Shown: positions 1 through 10,398 of the stretch, piece by piece
Numbering within the stretch: position 1 is the first letter of the stretch
Layout: every line of letters starts with the position of its first letter
Source of the DNA: Collybia mongolica
Taxonomy: Eukaryota; Basidiomycota; Agaricomycetes; Agaricales; Clitocybaceae
Direction of reading: 5' to 3'
Assembly (NCBI GenBank): GCA_013420905.1
Contig: JAAXNY010000001.1
Coordinates: 2,542,001-2,606,000 of the forward strand
Length of the DNA: 64,000 bases
Translations under genes and position numbers: made by a program
The notes under the pieces: generated by a model
Database searches by the model: none
The model's input: only the letters and a program-made list of their open reading frames with translations
What the model was told of the DNA's origin: nothing

Positions 1-2040
1 GGCAAATCGAAAGTACCCTGAAGTCCTAGGTTGGACTCGGCCGCAAATCGGAAAATGGCTCCGGAAACACTACTTTTGATAGCAGAGGCTCGCGCCTCAA
101 TAAAAGGATTCTGCTGAGGGTCTGGTGGGAAGATCAATCTGGTAGCAATATTGTTAAGTAAAACTGACAAGAGAAGCTGTGAGGTATTCTTACCCATTGA
201 ATGCGCGGCCAGCCATGGCCCCCCCTGTCACGTTATTCTCTGGTACGTAATCACTAGTGGTGACCGCATCGGAGAGGGAGTGCGTCTCAAGGTTTGCAAT
301 GATCTTGACGTTAAAGGCCTTGATCGAAGGACTGCAGAAAACCGCTTTCGCTTCGGCGCTGCCATCGTCCTTGTTGTGGAAAAACCTAAAATAGGAGCAA
401 AAACTGAGGTCGAACATATCAAGGTCGTACACATGGTGATATCCTAACCAGAACATCACAGGCCTAAATTTTACATCTTCTGACGTTGCACTTCCTGGGC
501 AAGTCACGCTATCAACTCCATACTGCCTTGTGGCAATCTGGACTACCAAATTAGACCTATTAGGGCATGGATAAAGACGAACAACTAACGCGTGGGTCGA
601 AGGTAACATTATGTACACAATTTTCTACTGAAGTTGCGTCGACGGTGAAAGTGTTATCCGGACCGGAGGTGAGATCAAACTTCGCGGGGTTTGCACAGTT
701 CGGCTTAGTTTGCAGTCCAGTTGTATTAAGAACCATTGTGCCGTTGAGGTGAAGGTCCTGTGGAAACTGTGAAGGCAAAACCTAATCAGTCGCGTTTTCC
801 TTCGGTTTTAGGTATTTTCTTACAAGAAATTCGGCCGTAGCCCAGCCATCCCAAATAAAAGGTGGATCGGGTAATCCGTGAAAAGCAGATGCTTCTGCAA
901 ATCCAGCTGCAGCAACGAATGCGCTGAGATCTTCAAGGTTAGGGGAAAGGCCAATGACTTTAGTACTGTTTACGCTACTGGCTAATTTGGAGTTAGTTTG
1001 TATGATGTGCCCGAAAAAGATAATGAGAAGTACGGGTGGTTTTCGGTCGTTGTCGGATTTGAAATATAGAGCCAGCTGGAATAGAGTATATTCAGGATGA
1101 TATGCTGTCAGACAATTACAGTGGCGTACCCAATGGCTGGAAAATGTAAGTTGCGATAGCTGTAAGTGCTGACCAAAGGATGATGCGATGTTTATATTTG
1201 AGAGCGCGGAATATAGCTAGGAGAGGCCTGGCGAAGAGTCAATATAGTTTTGATATCAAGCATGGCATAATTGCATACCCAAGTGCGATCTGATAGCAGA
1301 GGTTTGTTAAAATGTGCAGATACTAGAAGTTGATGAATCACATACGTAGTCTAGAAGCAAGCTTTCTTCCGCTAAAGAGTTACCCTTCCATAGCACAATG
1401 TATGGCTGTGATGAACACAAATCAGGAAAGCAAATTTCGGAAGTGAAATAATTCTCTTACCTGATACCACCTTAACATCCAGTCCAACTCGCGCCACATG
1501 AATGCATACGGAGCCACCAGTCTATGTTTCCGTAAAGTTCAAAATTTCGAGAAGAAGGGCAATCCGCACTCACATTGTAGGGACAAATGCCTACATTCCG
1601 GACGTAAGGACTATAATTTGCGATTAAAAGGACCACGTACTAGTAAGAACTGGCTAGATACAATTTGTATCACGTTTATGGGCGGAACGCTGAAACCTAC
1701 CACACACTGAGTAGTCAGAGAGGACGCTCCTATCTCATGCTTGTTGCTCGAAACTCACCCCCGTTCTTCATTGACACAGACAACCCAACTTCTAGCGCTA
1801 TTCCAAGAGCCAACATTGATATCGGGATGCCAACCACTACGAAGAGATTCATGATCCACGGGTCCTATCTCTGCCATAAGCAGGCATCTCTCTAGAGGAA
1901 ATACACCGTCCACGCACAAATCGTTTGGTCCCATTTCTGTTAGCATCCGCAGCCGGTATGAGATGTGTTGAGTCCCGGAACCGATGCGATCCATGGCTTG
2001 AGCGGCTTCCCGAGTACGAGTCCTTCGTCGACATGATCAT
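1..2040 (-). CDS. Large Agaricomycete multi-pass membrane protein, N-terminal part (partial at window edge)
   Basis: The minus strand carries consecutive coding blocks in changing frames, so the gene has several short introns and continues past the left edge. From the N terminus they are: a polar leader beginning near 2040; a hydrophobic segment around 1735-1860 (core FVVVGIPISMLALGIALEV); a block near 1180-1260 (KYKHRIILWSALTAIATY); a luminal part around 560-1000 (FAEASAFHGLPDPPF, LNGTMVLNTTGLQT); and blocks near 190-560 and 1-110 (NPFIEARASAIKSSVSGAIF). I recognise these as a large family of hypothetical proteins in mushroom genomes with N-terminal transmembrane segments and an N-glycosylation-rich extracellular region. 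No enzymatic motif is visible and the function is unknown. The start is uncertain: an in-frame ATG at 2040 precedes the first intron. The family match is from memory, not a search. Confidence 0.55.
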
Positions 2041-2411
2041 TGCGTTGGTATGTAGCCTGGCTATCCCGCAGCCCAGGAGGGTTGGTTATATGGCTCGTAA
2101 TGGGTTATAATAGAGACACGGGAACTCATGGCGATGGCTGTTGTTCGATGGACATGCAACCGTCAAGAAGCGTGATGCTGCGTCGTGATTGGTGCACACA
2201 GGGTCGCCTAAAATAGACTGCGCCGAATTACTTACAAGGCCGGCTTGGCTGCTAACCGCACAACCGCCTGATTACAATTAAGGGTCGATAATCTGATTGT
2301 AATGGTAGAGACGGGACACATATAATCCGATACAATGTGAAATTGCGCTTGTACATACAACTTGGTGTATTTTAAAATTATATTACAAGTAAACCGCCGT
2401 ATAGATTTTCC
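2041..2411. other. Intergenic stretch between the first two genes
   Basis: About 370 bases lie between the start of the membrane-protein gene and the 3' end of the Gfd2-like gene. The stretch is AT-rich in its right half. I see no coding signal or RNA gene. It probably holds the promoter of the left gene and the terminator of the right one. Confidence 0.4.
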
Positions 2412-4293
2412 CTAATCCGAGTCCGATTGACCATAATCCGAATCGTCGTCTCCATATGTGCCTACTCCATTGCCCTCCAGGGGGGCAGTGGCAGGTATCG
2501 GCGCAAAATCGTTCGGGTCCCTCTCCTCGTCAGAGTCGGCCAAGCCGGGCATAGGTTGCGCGGCTTGAGCGTGTATATCATTTTGCAATTGTGGAGGGGG
2601 GACTGTTCGGATCGCTCTTTGATCATCTATGGAAGGTCCCGATATCATAGAACGCCATACATCGATGATACGACTACCGGAAGTGTACGTTCGTAAGCAG
2701 GTCACTCCTACTGATGAGAAAGTGACTCACATAGCCTCGTTTCCTGCACACCATTCCGTAACTTCAGACTGTCCAAACTGTTTCGACATCGCGTTGACGC
2801 TCTCTGAACCAACCTGGGTTTGCATAAGTTTCATGTAAAGCTCCTGTACATCAACAACATAAATTGGGGCATAGGTCCGCGGACCTGGGGGGTGGGGTGG
2901 TGAGGGTGGGCCACGTCCAGGTGATCGATAAGATTTGTATGGGGATTCTGAGCTTTTACGAGGGGGTGACCGCGATCGAGAGCGAGGCCGATGTTGTCGC
3001 TGCCCATAGTCGTGGTAGCTTGAACTTGAGGTGGTCGGCTGTTCTCGTCGCCTGGGATCATTAAGTCTTGAAGGACCAGGCTCAGGTTTCACCTTAAAAT
3101 AGTGGCATCCCATAAATAAAGGCTTTTACACAGGAAGTCGGAACGCCTTGACAAACCTTTTTATACGTTTCGAAACCAAGGAGACCTTTGATGCCTATTT
3201 CCCAATCCTCTGTGTCAACGCCGCAATTTGTCAAAAAGTTCAGTGTCATTTGTCTGTCGAGCACAACAAGTATGGTGGGACGAGCATTCGAGTTCGTTTT
3301 GTCCGCGAAGAACTGTCTTACTCGCAGGTTTGCCGAGTCACGATCCAATTCCTCTGTCGTTCCATACTGAAAATTCTAGGGGAGCCATCAATAGTATTAT
3401 TAGGGACACGAAGTAATCCAACTTACCCCCTGCTTGCCTCTGGAGAGATAAGCATTCCACGAACCTCTTATATGAATGGGAGATCCAGGAACGATATCAG
3501 GGACGGTCGCTTCTGCAATTCCAACATCCAATACGCGTGGGTTGGCCACACGTTCGGAGCTGTGGCGTTGATCCACTAGCACGGTGTTGAAGACAAATGA
3601 GCAGACTTGGAGAGATTCCGCCCAAGATTTATCATCCAAAGCGTAAGCCTGCAGATCGACGGTGTTCTGGAGGATGCAATAAAGCAAACTAGGTACGGTT
3701 ACGCCCGTAGGTTGAGATGTACCACGAGGTCAGTAAAATAAGACTCACCGACCATGTTCAAAAGTCCCGCGCGCGACCCCATCTTCCTTAGACACATAGT
3801 GTTTATTGGCTTGACTATTGTCCATGGGAGGACGTCCTTTTTGATGTTTCGGCTTCAGCGTCCCAAGCTTCTTTGCCAACTCTTCGGGGTTGTAGAAATA
3901 TACTGGCGAAACAGACTCGAAGTTCATCGAGGAGAGAGGTTGAGCTCGAGGATGTGGGAGGCGCAGTCTGTCGGCAACATAGTGTGCCTGGTCTACCGTG
4001 AGGAGGAGGTGCGATGTGCCAGAGGTCTTGATTCCTGGCGAGCGGTGTTAGTGCGTCCCGAACATTATGGTCTAGCTGCCTCCTGGTTACCGAGGGCTAG
4101 CTCGACAGGATCATAGGTGTTCGACTTCAATGGGGAATAGGCTCCCGCGATTCCTTGTGCGAGCCGTTTTTCGTCGTGAATGAACCTGGGAATGCTCAGT
4201 ATGCTTGACTTCCAATGCCCGGATATGAACGGTTCAAGTTACCATTGGAGGGGGGAATGAAATCCACCGAGTTGGTAGTAGTTTTGGTGCATA
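2412..4293 (-). CDS. Gfd2/YDR514C-like RNase-H-fold protein with RS-rich C-terminal tail
   Basis: A spliced minus-strand model reads well. The ATG at 4293 opens MHQNYYQLGGFHSPLQWF, then introns with good donors and CTAAC/CTGAC-type branch sites lead to HYVADRLRLPHPRAQPL, YFYNPEELAKKLGTLKPK, the core VNPRVLDVGIAEATVPDIVPG-type block (3426-3640) and FQYGTTEELDRDSANLRVRQFF through TEDWEIGIKGLLG (3140-3377). The core (DVGIAEA, F.YG, WEIGIKGL) matches what I remember of the Gfd2/YDR514C C-terminal domain, an RNase-H-like fold. After it comes a low-complexity region rich in RS, SPP and PGRGPPSPPHPPGP (2727-3113) and an acidic end finishing DDDSDYGQSDSD. An RS/proline tail suggests RNA or nuclear-protein contacts, but that is inference. 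The frame is open upstream of 4293 to about 4513 without an ATG, so a further 5' exon is possible. The intron near 3120-3170 is not resolved. Confidence 0.55.
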
Positions 4294-4549
4294 GCTGATG
4301 AGAATTCAGCACCACCTTCAGATTGTGTGTGCAAATGTCCAGGTGTTGGGTTTTGATGTGATTTGATGGCAGGGCAGCGTCTACTATCTATTTCCTGTTC
4401 AGGAACAAATATGCCTTGAGGCTCGACCTCGCTCCTTCCACCCGAAGAACATGACAGTGGTGAATGACTACGGTAAATGAGGGTGCGTAGACTAAACTAA
4501 TAATACAAGAGGAATAGGGAATCCGGTAAAAGGATACATTCGGTAACAC

Positions 4550-5902
4550 TTAGTCCATACTTCCGACTTGCTGTGTTTTGCCCTTGGCCTGCAGCTCGGC
4601 CTGGGCACGTTCCACGTCATCCTGCACGCGTTCAATGGAACGGAAGTACTTCACAGTCTTGACCAAAAGTTCTGTATTGTTTTAGACGCGTCGAAAATTA
4701 AGATCAAGAATTTTAGGTAAATACCTGCAGTCGCGTCTTCATCAACCACTATCAGTGCCCAAGGGTGGAGTTGCAGTGCCGAGAAGGTCCACTAAGTAAA
4801 ATTGTGTTCAGTGGCTGGGTACGGAAAAGAAGGATATACCTACCAAATGGTTCACACCCCCCTCTTTCGGAGAGAATGGCCAGTTAGATGTACTTCACGC
4901 ATCAGAAAAGAGTCTTTACCTATCGCCTTGCTCAACGCGAGACTCTTTCCTAAACCAGTCACAACAATGACCACTTCCCTACTATCCAATACAGTCCCCA
5001 CACCAATGGTCAAAGCCATTCGAGGAACCGCTGAAATGTCGTTGTTAAAGAAACGGGCATTTGCAACGACGGTGTCGTGAGTAAGCGTCTTGATACGAGT
5101 CCTTGAAGCCAGTGACGACCCTAACGAATTTATGGTCACGCATGTAAAGCGGCAGAGCAACCTTACCCACCAGGTTCCTAAGATAGAAGTTGAGCTACAG
5201 CCAATGATGAGGAGTCACACGAGGGCACTCACATTGAACGCGATATGTCCATCGGCACCTGCCCCACCAAAAAACAACTCCACTCCTCCAAACGATTTAA
5301 TACGCTCCTCGTATGCATTGCATTCCGTGATGAGGTCTGGTGCGTTCCCATCCAAGATGTTGACTTGGCTCGGAGGGATATCCACTTCGGAACAACTGTA
5401 CGTTAGCCAACGCAATATGAAGAGGGAGCGAAGAAAACTGCACCTTGTGAGAAAAACTCTTGGAACATGAAGCTATGATACGATTTTGGATGGTCACGAG
5501 GAAGCCCGACGTATTCGTCCATGTTGAATGTAACGACGTGCTTGAACCTGATTCAAGGTGGAACAAATGATCAATCGCAAGTTGGACCTCTGTTTCAACT
5601 TCACTCACGATAATTTTCCACTTCTCACAAGCTTGATGAGAGCCTTGTAAGTTGGAAGTGGAGAGCTGCCGGTTGGTAGGCCGAGGACGAACGGCCGACC
5701 TGCTGTCGGTGCAAATTCATTAATTCTATGGTCGCGTCAAGGCTTCGTGTGATGGAATATGGAAGGCATTGGAAGCACCTTTTGCATATATAATTGGCAA
5801 TGTAATCTCCCACAGCAGCGGGGTCATCGCGAATGATGAGGCCTGGTCGGGAAAGGTGAGCTATCGCCTGAAAGTGATGACCTGAACGTTCAACCTACGC
5901 AT
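4550..5902 (-). CDS. Glucosamine-6-phosphate deaminase (isomerase)
   Basis: The enzyme converts glucosamine-6-phosphate to fructose-6-phosphate and ammonia, feeding amino-sugar (chitin-derived) carbon into glycolysis. Family landmarks appear in order on the minus strand: [86 protein letters not shown] with catalytic Asp/His, [40 protein letters not shown], and the end [20 protein letters not shown]. The first coding exon is only ATGC (5902-5899). A 56-nt intron (5898-5843, GTAGGT..CCAG) precedes GCCTCATC, which restores the conserved N terminus MRLIIRDDP. Several more short introns follow. The C terminus extends past the bacterial enzyme with a charged, Gln-rich tail ending QQVGSMD. The 3' end lies about 260 bases from the start of the Gfd2-like gene, which is on the same strand. 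Confidence 0.9.
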
Positions 5903-6672
5903 TTCAACGAGATATCTAACGACTTGAAGAGCGGTTTAGGAGGGTCAAAGACGTTTATCTAATCCGATGTCTTGAGCAAGTTATGGAGATAATAGGATGC
6001 GCGCCGTGATCATTGGGACCATGTGGGCGCCCGAGAGGGCGTGTGGTTTGTCAAGGCTGGGCCTGATTGAACCACGCTCTGTGCAGGGTTGACTAGGGCT
6101 TAGGCTGGTGCTGAGTCCGTGAGGTAGGATAAAGGTCGTGGCAAGTAGTTAGGTCTGTGAATGAAGTAAATGGAAGTAAAGACAAACGGTCGCATTTGGT
6201 GGACGGATCTAACATGTACAAATTTAGTGCACCCGAGGTCCCCGAAATAGAATCATGGTTATGATGATGGGATCTTGCACATAAGTTTTAGCACTTACCA
6301 GCATCTAGAATGTTTTGCAAGGGCCGATTTGGACTTGTGTATTGTGAACTTGCAGCTTCTAGAATATTCAAAAAAGGGCATAAGGATTTGTTTACATAGA
6401 TAATGAGCCATATTGAAACCCTGCTACCCTCAAGCTTACATCTTGCAGGTGCATGCATGATAAGCCACATCTTGATATCTCAGACAAGTACTAGTCACCT
6501 TATTACTGAAATATACTTGGTACAACTACACTAGCAGTACACCCTTCCTCCAAAGTGTCAAAGATGAGCCTTTTATGATTATCAAGCACTTTTGTGCACA
6601 ACTTTGATTGGCTACTATGTCAGAAGGAGAGGGTTTGGATATGTATTGTGTGGCTATTTTTGGGCAATCACT
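5903..6672. other. Intergenic region between GlcN6P deaminase and tRNA-Gly
   Basis: About 770 bases hold the presumed deaminase promoter and, further right, AT-rich sequence without coding signal. Short open frames here have no recognisable content. Confidence 0.4.
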
Positions 6673-6757
6673 ACACTGATGGTGAAGTGGTTATCATGCT
6701 TGCCTTCCATATCTCGGATGGTAGCAAGCGGCAGGGGTTCGATTCCCCTTCAGTGTA
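6673..6757 (+). tRNA. tRNA-Gly(UCC) with 13-nt intron, copy 1
   Basis: The 85 bases fold as a cloverleaf. Acceptor ACACTGA pairs with TCAGTGT and is followed by A73. The D stem is GTGA/TCAT with an AGTGGTTA loop, the anticodon stem CTTGC/GCAAG, a 4-nt variable loop CGGC, and the T arm AGGGG-TTCGATT-CCCCT. The anticodon loop is C-T-[TCC]-A, then a 13-nt intron (TATCTCGGATGGT) at the canonical position after base 37, then A38. The anticodon UCC reads GGA-type glycine codons. A T5 run just downstream (from about 6765) can serve as the Pol III terminator. The decayed transposon starts 46 bases beyond the 3' end. Confidence 0.88.
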
Positions 6758-6796
6758 AATAATCATTTTTGAACTCTTGGTCCTCGGATGACAGTG

Positions 6797-6803
6797 ATGA
6801 TTA
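6797..6803. repeat. Left 7-bp target-site duplication (ATGATTA)
   Basis: ATGATTA directly precedes the terminal TGGGGAGGGG at 6804 and recurs directly after the right end at 13054-13060. This is the expected footprint of a DNA transposon insertion. Confidence 0.75.
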
Positions 6804-6956
6804 TGGGGAGGGGCAATTGCCAGTTTTTTTTATTTGTTTATAGTTATTTGTCCGGCCTGGAAAAGTGCCATTTGATGACCCACATCACTGGTGGCTCAGA
6901 AACTGAAGATAATGGATTGGTCTAATGACAAAAGTTGCTCAAAAAATCAGCTCGGA

Positions 6957-7080
6957 GAGGGTCTTTGTGGCGGATTTTTGGATTTCCTCATATTTTTCAA
7001 GATGCATCAAAATTACATATGTTTTTTGGACCTGTGAAGCAGAAAAAGAAAAAATCAAAAAATCCGCCACAAAGACCCTC
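6957..7080. repeat. Inverted repeat (about 25-bp arms, 74-bp loop)
   Basis: GAGGGTCTTTGTGGCGGATT... at 6957-6981 is mirrored by ...AATCCGCCACAAAGACCCTC at 7056-7080, nearly perfectly. The transcript or single strand would form a stable hairpin. It lies in the left non-coding part of the large transposon, about 150 bases from its end. Confidence 0.8.
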
Positions 7081-7627
7081 TTGCCCCTGAAAATTCATGT
7101 AGGATTGATCAAGGAAATTAAGCCATATTGTGGCCAAGGAAGATATCAGCGATGGCGCACTGTTGTCTGTTACCTCGCTTGTGGTCTGAAATTTCGATAG
7201 CCGAGACGCGTTAAGTCACTAAATTACACACCAAATCTAATCAGAAGTGAGCCGAATATGGAAACATTTTTTTTGAAACTCAGCTTGAAACTATACCCTC
7301 ATGGTAAATAATTTAATTCTCATTAACACACTGCTCTATGGAGCTCAAAACAAGATGGGAGCTCTAAACATATACTGCCCTTCTATTTTCACTAGGTGGG
7401 CAATTCCTGGTAAGTGTGACGCGCATCACAGACACAAGATAATCACGCTGTGACACCAAACCTTGATACATTGTGTTTGTGAGTGGCACCACTTCCAGAT
7501 GATAGAAATTTCAGTGTAAATATAGCTTATAGTACTGTCTTAACATCCTGATGTAATAGATTTTCCCTGGAGGAGTGTGGAACTATGAGAACCAATCACT
7601 TGCCTGCCAAATGGCACCATTCATATA

Positions 7628-7929
7628 GGGCAAAACTTGTATCTCAATCTCCTCCTTCAATTCTCATCCAATTGCTTTGATCCAAGGGGTAAAATAGCAC
7701 TATTTTTTGAGCTCTACAAACTCATTAGAAGGGATTTTAAATTTTTTATCTTGTTCATGTAAGAAAGCCTATTTTTAGTGTTAAAATAGGAAGTCCTGGG
7801 TGAAGGAGGAGGAATATTTAACATATCTCTTAATGGGTCTGTAGAGCTCAAAAATTAGTGCTATTTTGCCCCTTGGACCAAAGCAATTGGTTGAGAATTG
7901 AAGGAGGAGATTAGGATACAAGTTTTACC
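7628..7929. repeat. Fold-back repeat with about 105-bp arms
   Basis: The arm at about 7628-7735 (GCAAAACTTGTAT, CTCCTCCTTCAATTCTCA, CCAATTGCTTTG, AAATAGCACTA, TTTTGAGCTCTACA) reappears inverted and in order at about 7820-7929, with roughly 10-15% divergence and an 80-90-bp centre. The outermost GG(C/T)AAAACTTG..CAAGTTTTACC could be MITE ends, but I could not fix a target duplication. It may be a nested small element or part of the host element's leader. Confidence 0.65.
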
Positions 7930-10035
7930 TCTGGTTTCACTGGGTCACATGGTGTCACAGAGTGTGATTACAGCCTTAGGATGCCTCACCAATGCCTCAT
8001 GGTACAAACTCATCCACTCTTAAACCCCCACCTTCTACTCTGCTTGCCCTACCTTCCTGGTGAGCCTATCCTCAGGTAAGTATGAGTTATATAGGCTATA
8101 GTATCTAGTGACAGTGACATCATCATTAGCTATAGTTACATATTGATCAGAATATGCCAAAAGCCAAGAAGCAAGCTCAGGCAATGCTAGAGAGGGTTAC
8201 TCATGCAAGATTAGGGGCTCATGAGTATCATGAGCATCATCTGGTAGTGGAAGCCCTCCAACAGGCTGAAAAGTATAATGCAAAGCTAGAGACAGAGCTG
8301 GCTGAAGAATCAGAGAAACTGAGGCATCTTACTACTGCTCTTGCAACAACCAATAAGAAACTGGCTGAGACCCCTCAGAAGCTCCTTGGTGCTGAAAAAA
8401 AGGCTGATAAGTGGTATAAAGCTCTACATGCTGAGAGACAAACACAAAAGCGTACTGAGGTTAAGAAAGCCTCACTTCAGCAGCAGTTGAATACACAGTA
8501 TGAATCAACTGCCCAGAGCACACAGGAAAAGGCAGTTCTCATATCAAATGCACTCTCTGCTGTAGAATCTTTTATGAAACTTGAGAAAGAAAATATCAAG
8601 TTGCAGTGGGAACTGTCTTCTTTGTTGGAACGTTCAGCATCTGAACAACAACGATACCAGAACAAAATCACTATGGTGCAACAAGGATTCAAGAAATGTC
8701 ATTCAAAACTTCAGAAACTCAAAAAACAAGTTGAATCAAACAAGAAATCTTTGAAGGAAAAATCAACTTTCAGTCTACTGCACAAAGGTGTATATACTGA
8801 ACAGGCTCGAAACTTGATCTGACTTCTTGTTAAAGCTGGCTGCTCAAAGGACAGTGTTGGTGAAGTCGTTCATGCTGTTCTGCACTGTGCTGGTATAAAA
8901 ACAACTGGAGGTATCAGCCGGCGAACAGTCTCACGGATTCTTGTTGAGGGATATATTGCAGCACAGATACAGCTAGGATATGAGATAATGGAAACAGATG
9001 GTGAGTTGAACTGATTCCTCACAAACACTTAGATTTTCTAAATAGAACATATAGCCATGACCTTCAGTGCAGATGGAACAGGACACCGGAATATTAACTA
9101 TAATTCTCGCCATGTGAATCTGACTGCTGAGGACTATAGCTCTGATAACCAAGACAAACAGAAAAGAACACGCTTTTTTGGTATCATGTCTTCCCTTGAC
9201 AACTCTAGTGAAGAGTCAATCAAAGATTGAAAAAATTGCTTGGAGCTGCTATAGACATATTTAACTGATCCCCATTTGGAAAGCGTGGTGGAAATATACT
9301 ACTGTACGTCTAGTGGAAATCCTGATCAAACTACTTGGCTTGCTTTCTGATCACTGTGCCAAAGAAAAAAAGGATGCTGAGATTCTGGAGGATATGAAAA
9401 AAGATGCAGTCTTCCAGACACTAGGTGAAGGTCTTGTGCTGGATAGTTCCAATCAAGAACTACTTTTAGATTTCATGGCAGCCAACAAGATCATGATTTC
9501 TGAAGCTGGTGGGAAGAAAAAATGGGATACTCTTACTGAGGAAGAACAGGCCCAAAGAAGAGCTAAGATGATAGAAGCCTTTATAAAACAACTTGGCAAA
9601 GAAGCTTATGAAATGTTGTCTGACAATGAGCAGCATGCTCTAACTCTTTTCATCTGGGCTGGTTGTGGTTGCCACAAGGATTTGAATTCTATACGAGGAG
9701 GCTATGCAGCAATGTCATCTTGGTGGGCTGAGAATGGTATTGAAGGGCCAGTGAAACTTGCCAATAGAGATAATGCAGCAACACTTAAAGATATAATTCC
9801 TGGAGATGGTATTATGACTCCAGCCCAGGAAAGAGCATTTGAAAAAACTGTTTCAGGTGCCATAAAGGCTGTACAAGTTACTGGTGCAATTTTAAACCAT
9901 AAAGATGACAAGAAAGGACACCAGAACCTGTTCCACTTTTGGTGGAGAGCACATGTTGGCACAAATTTTACATTTCCTGATACATCAAACAACTGATTTG
10001 GAACCTACTGTTTAGCTGCTGGAATACTGCTTTTA

Positions 10036-10037
10036 TA
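10036..10037. repeat. TA target duplication, left side of Tc1
   Basis: TA immediately precedes CAGTGGCTCA at 10038 and is repeated at 11646-11647 after the right end, as expected for Tc1/mariner. Keeping a single TA joins the host codons CTT TTA TAT CTT in frame. Confidence 0.9.
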
Positions 10038-10249
10038 CAGTGGCTCAAAAAACTGCCCCAATGTTTGTACATTTTTGAAAGATCAATATGGTATGAAGTG
10101 CTGACATAAGCAGGGGACCTGGGGTAATTATGTAAGATACTATGACATCGTGGCTTTCCAATGGACCCTGGATCATGTGATTTGGATCAATATCCATTAA
10201 GCTATAAGCCAAACAAAATGGTTACTTATTGGGGCAGTTTTTTGACCCT
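10038..10249 (+). repeat. Left 212-bp terminal inverted repeat of Tc1
   Basis: Starts CAGTGGCTCAAAAAACTGCC and ends ATTGGGGCAGTTTTTTGACC plus CT. It mirrors 11434-11645 with few mismatches. The motif AAAAAACTGCCCC at the outer tip and its inverse at the inner edge probably mark two transposase binding sites. Confidence 0.9.
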
Positions 10250-10398
10250 TATCTTATTTTCCATTATTCTGGCATTTATGATCCAATGCAAGAACATTAT
10301 GGACTGTGGGAAGAATAAACAATGTCATGTGACTTTATTTGTATCAATTTGACATGTTGGAATTGGTTCAATCATCTTCTTGACCTCTTACCACCATC

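Noticed and set aside
6925..7200. Open frame of 91 codons in the transposon's left arm
   Set aside because: Both ends of the frame are the complementary arms of the 25-bp hairpin, and the composition is non-coding; treated as chance.
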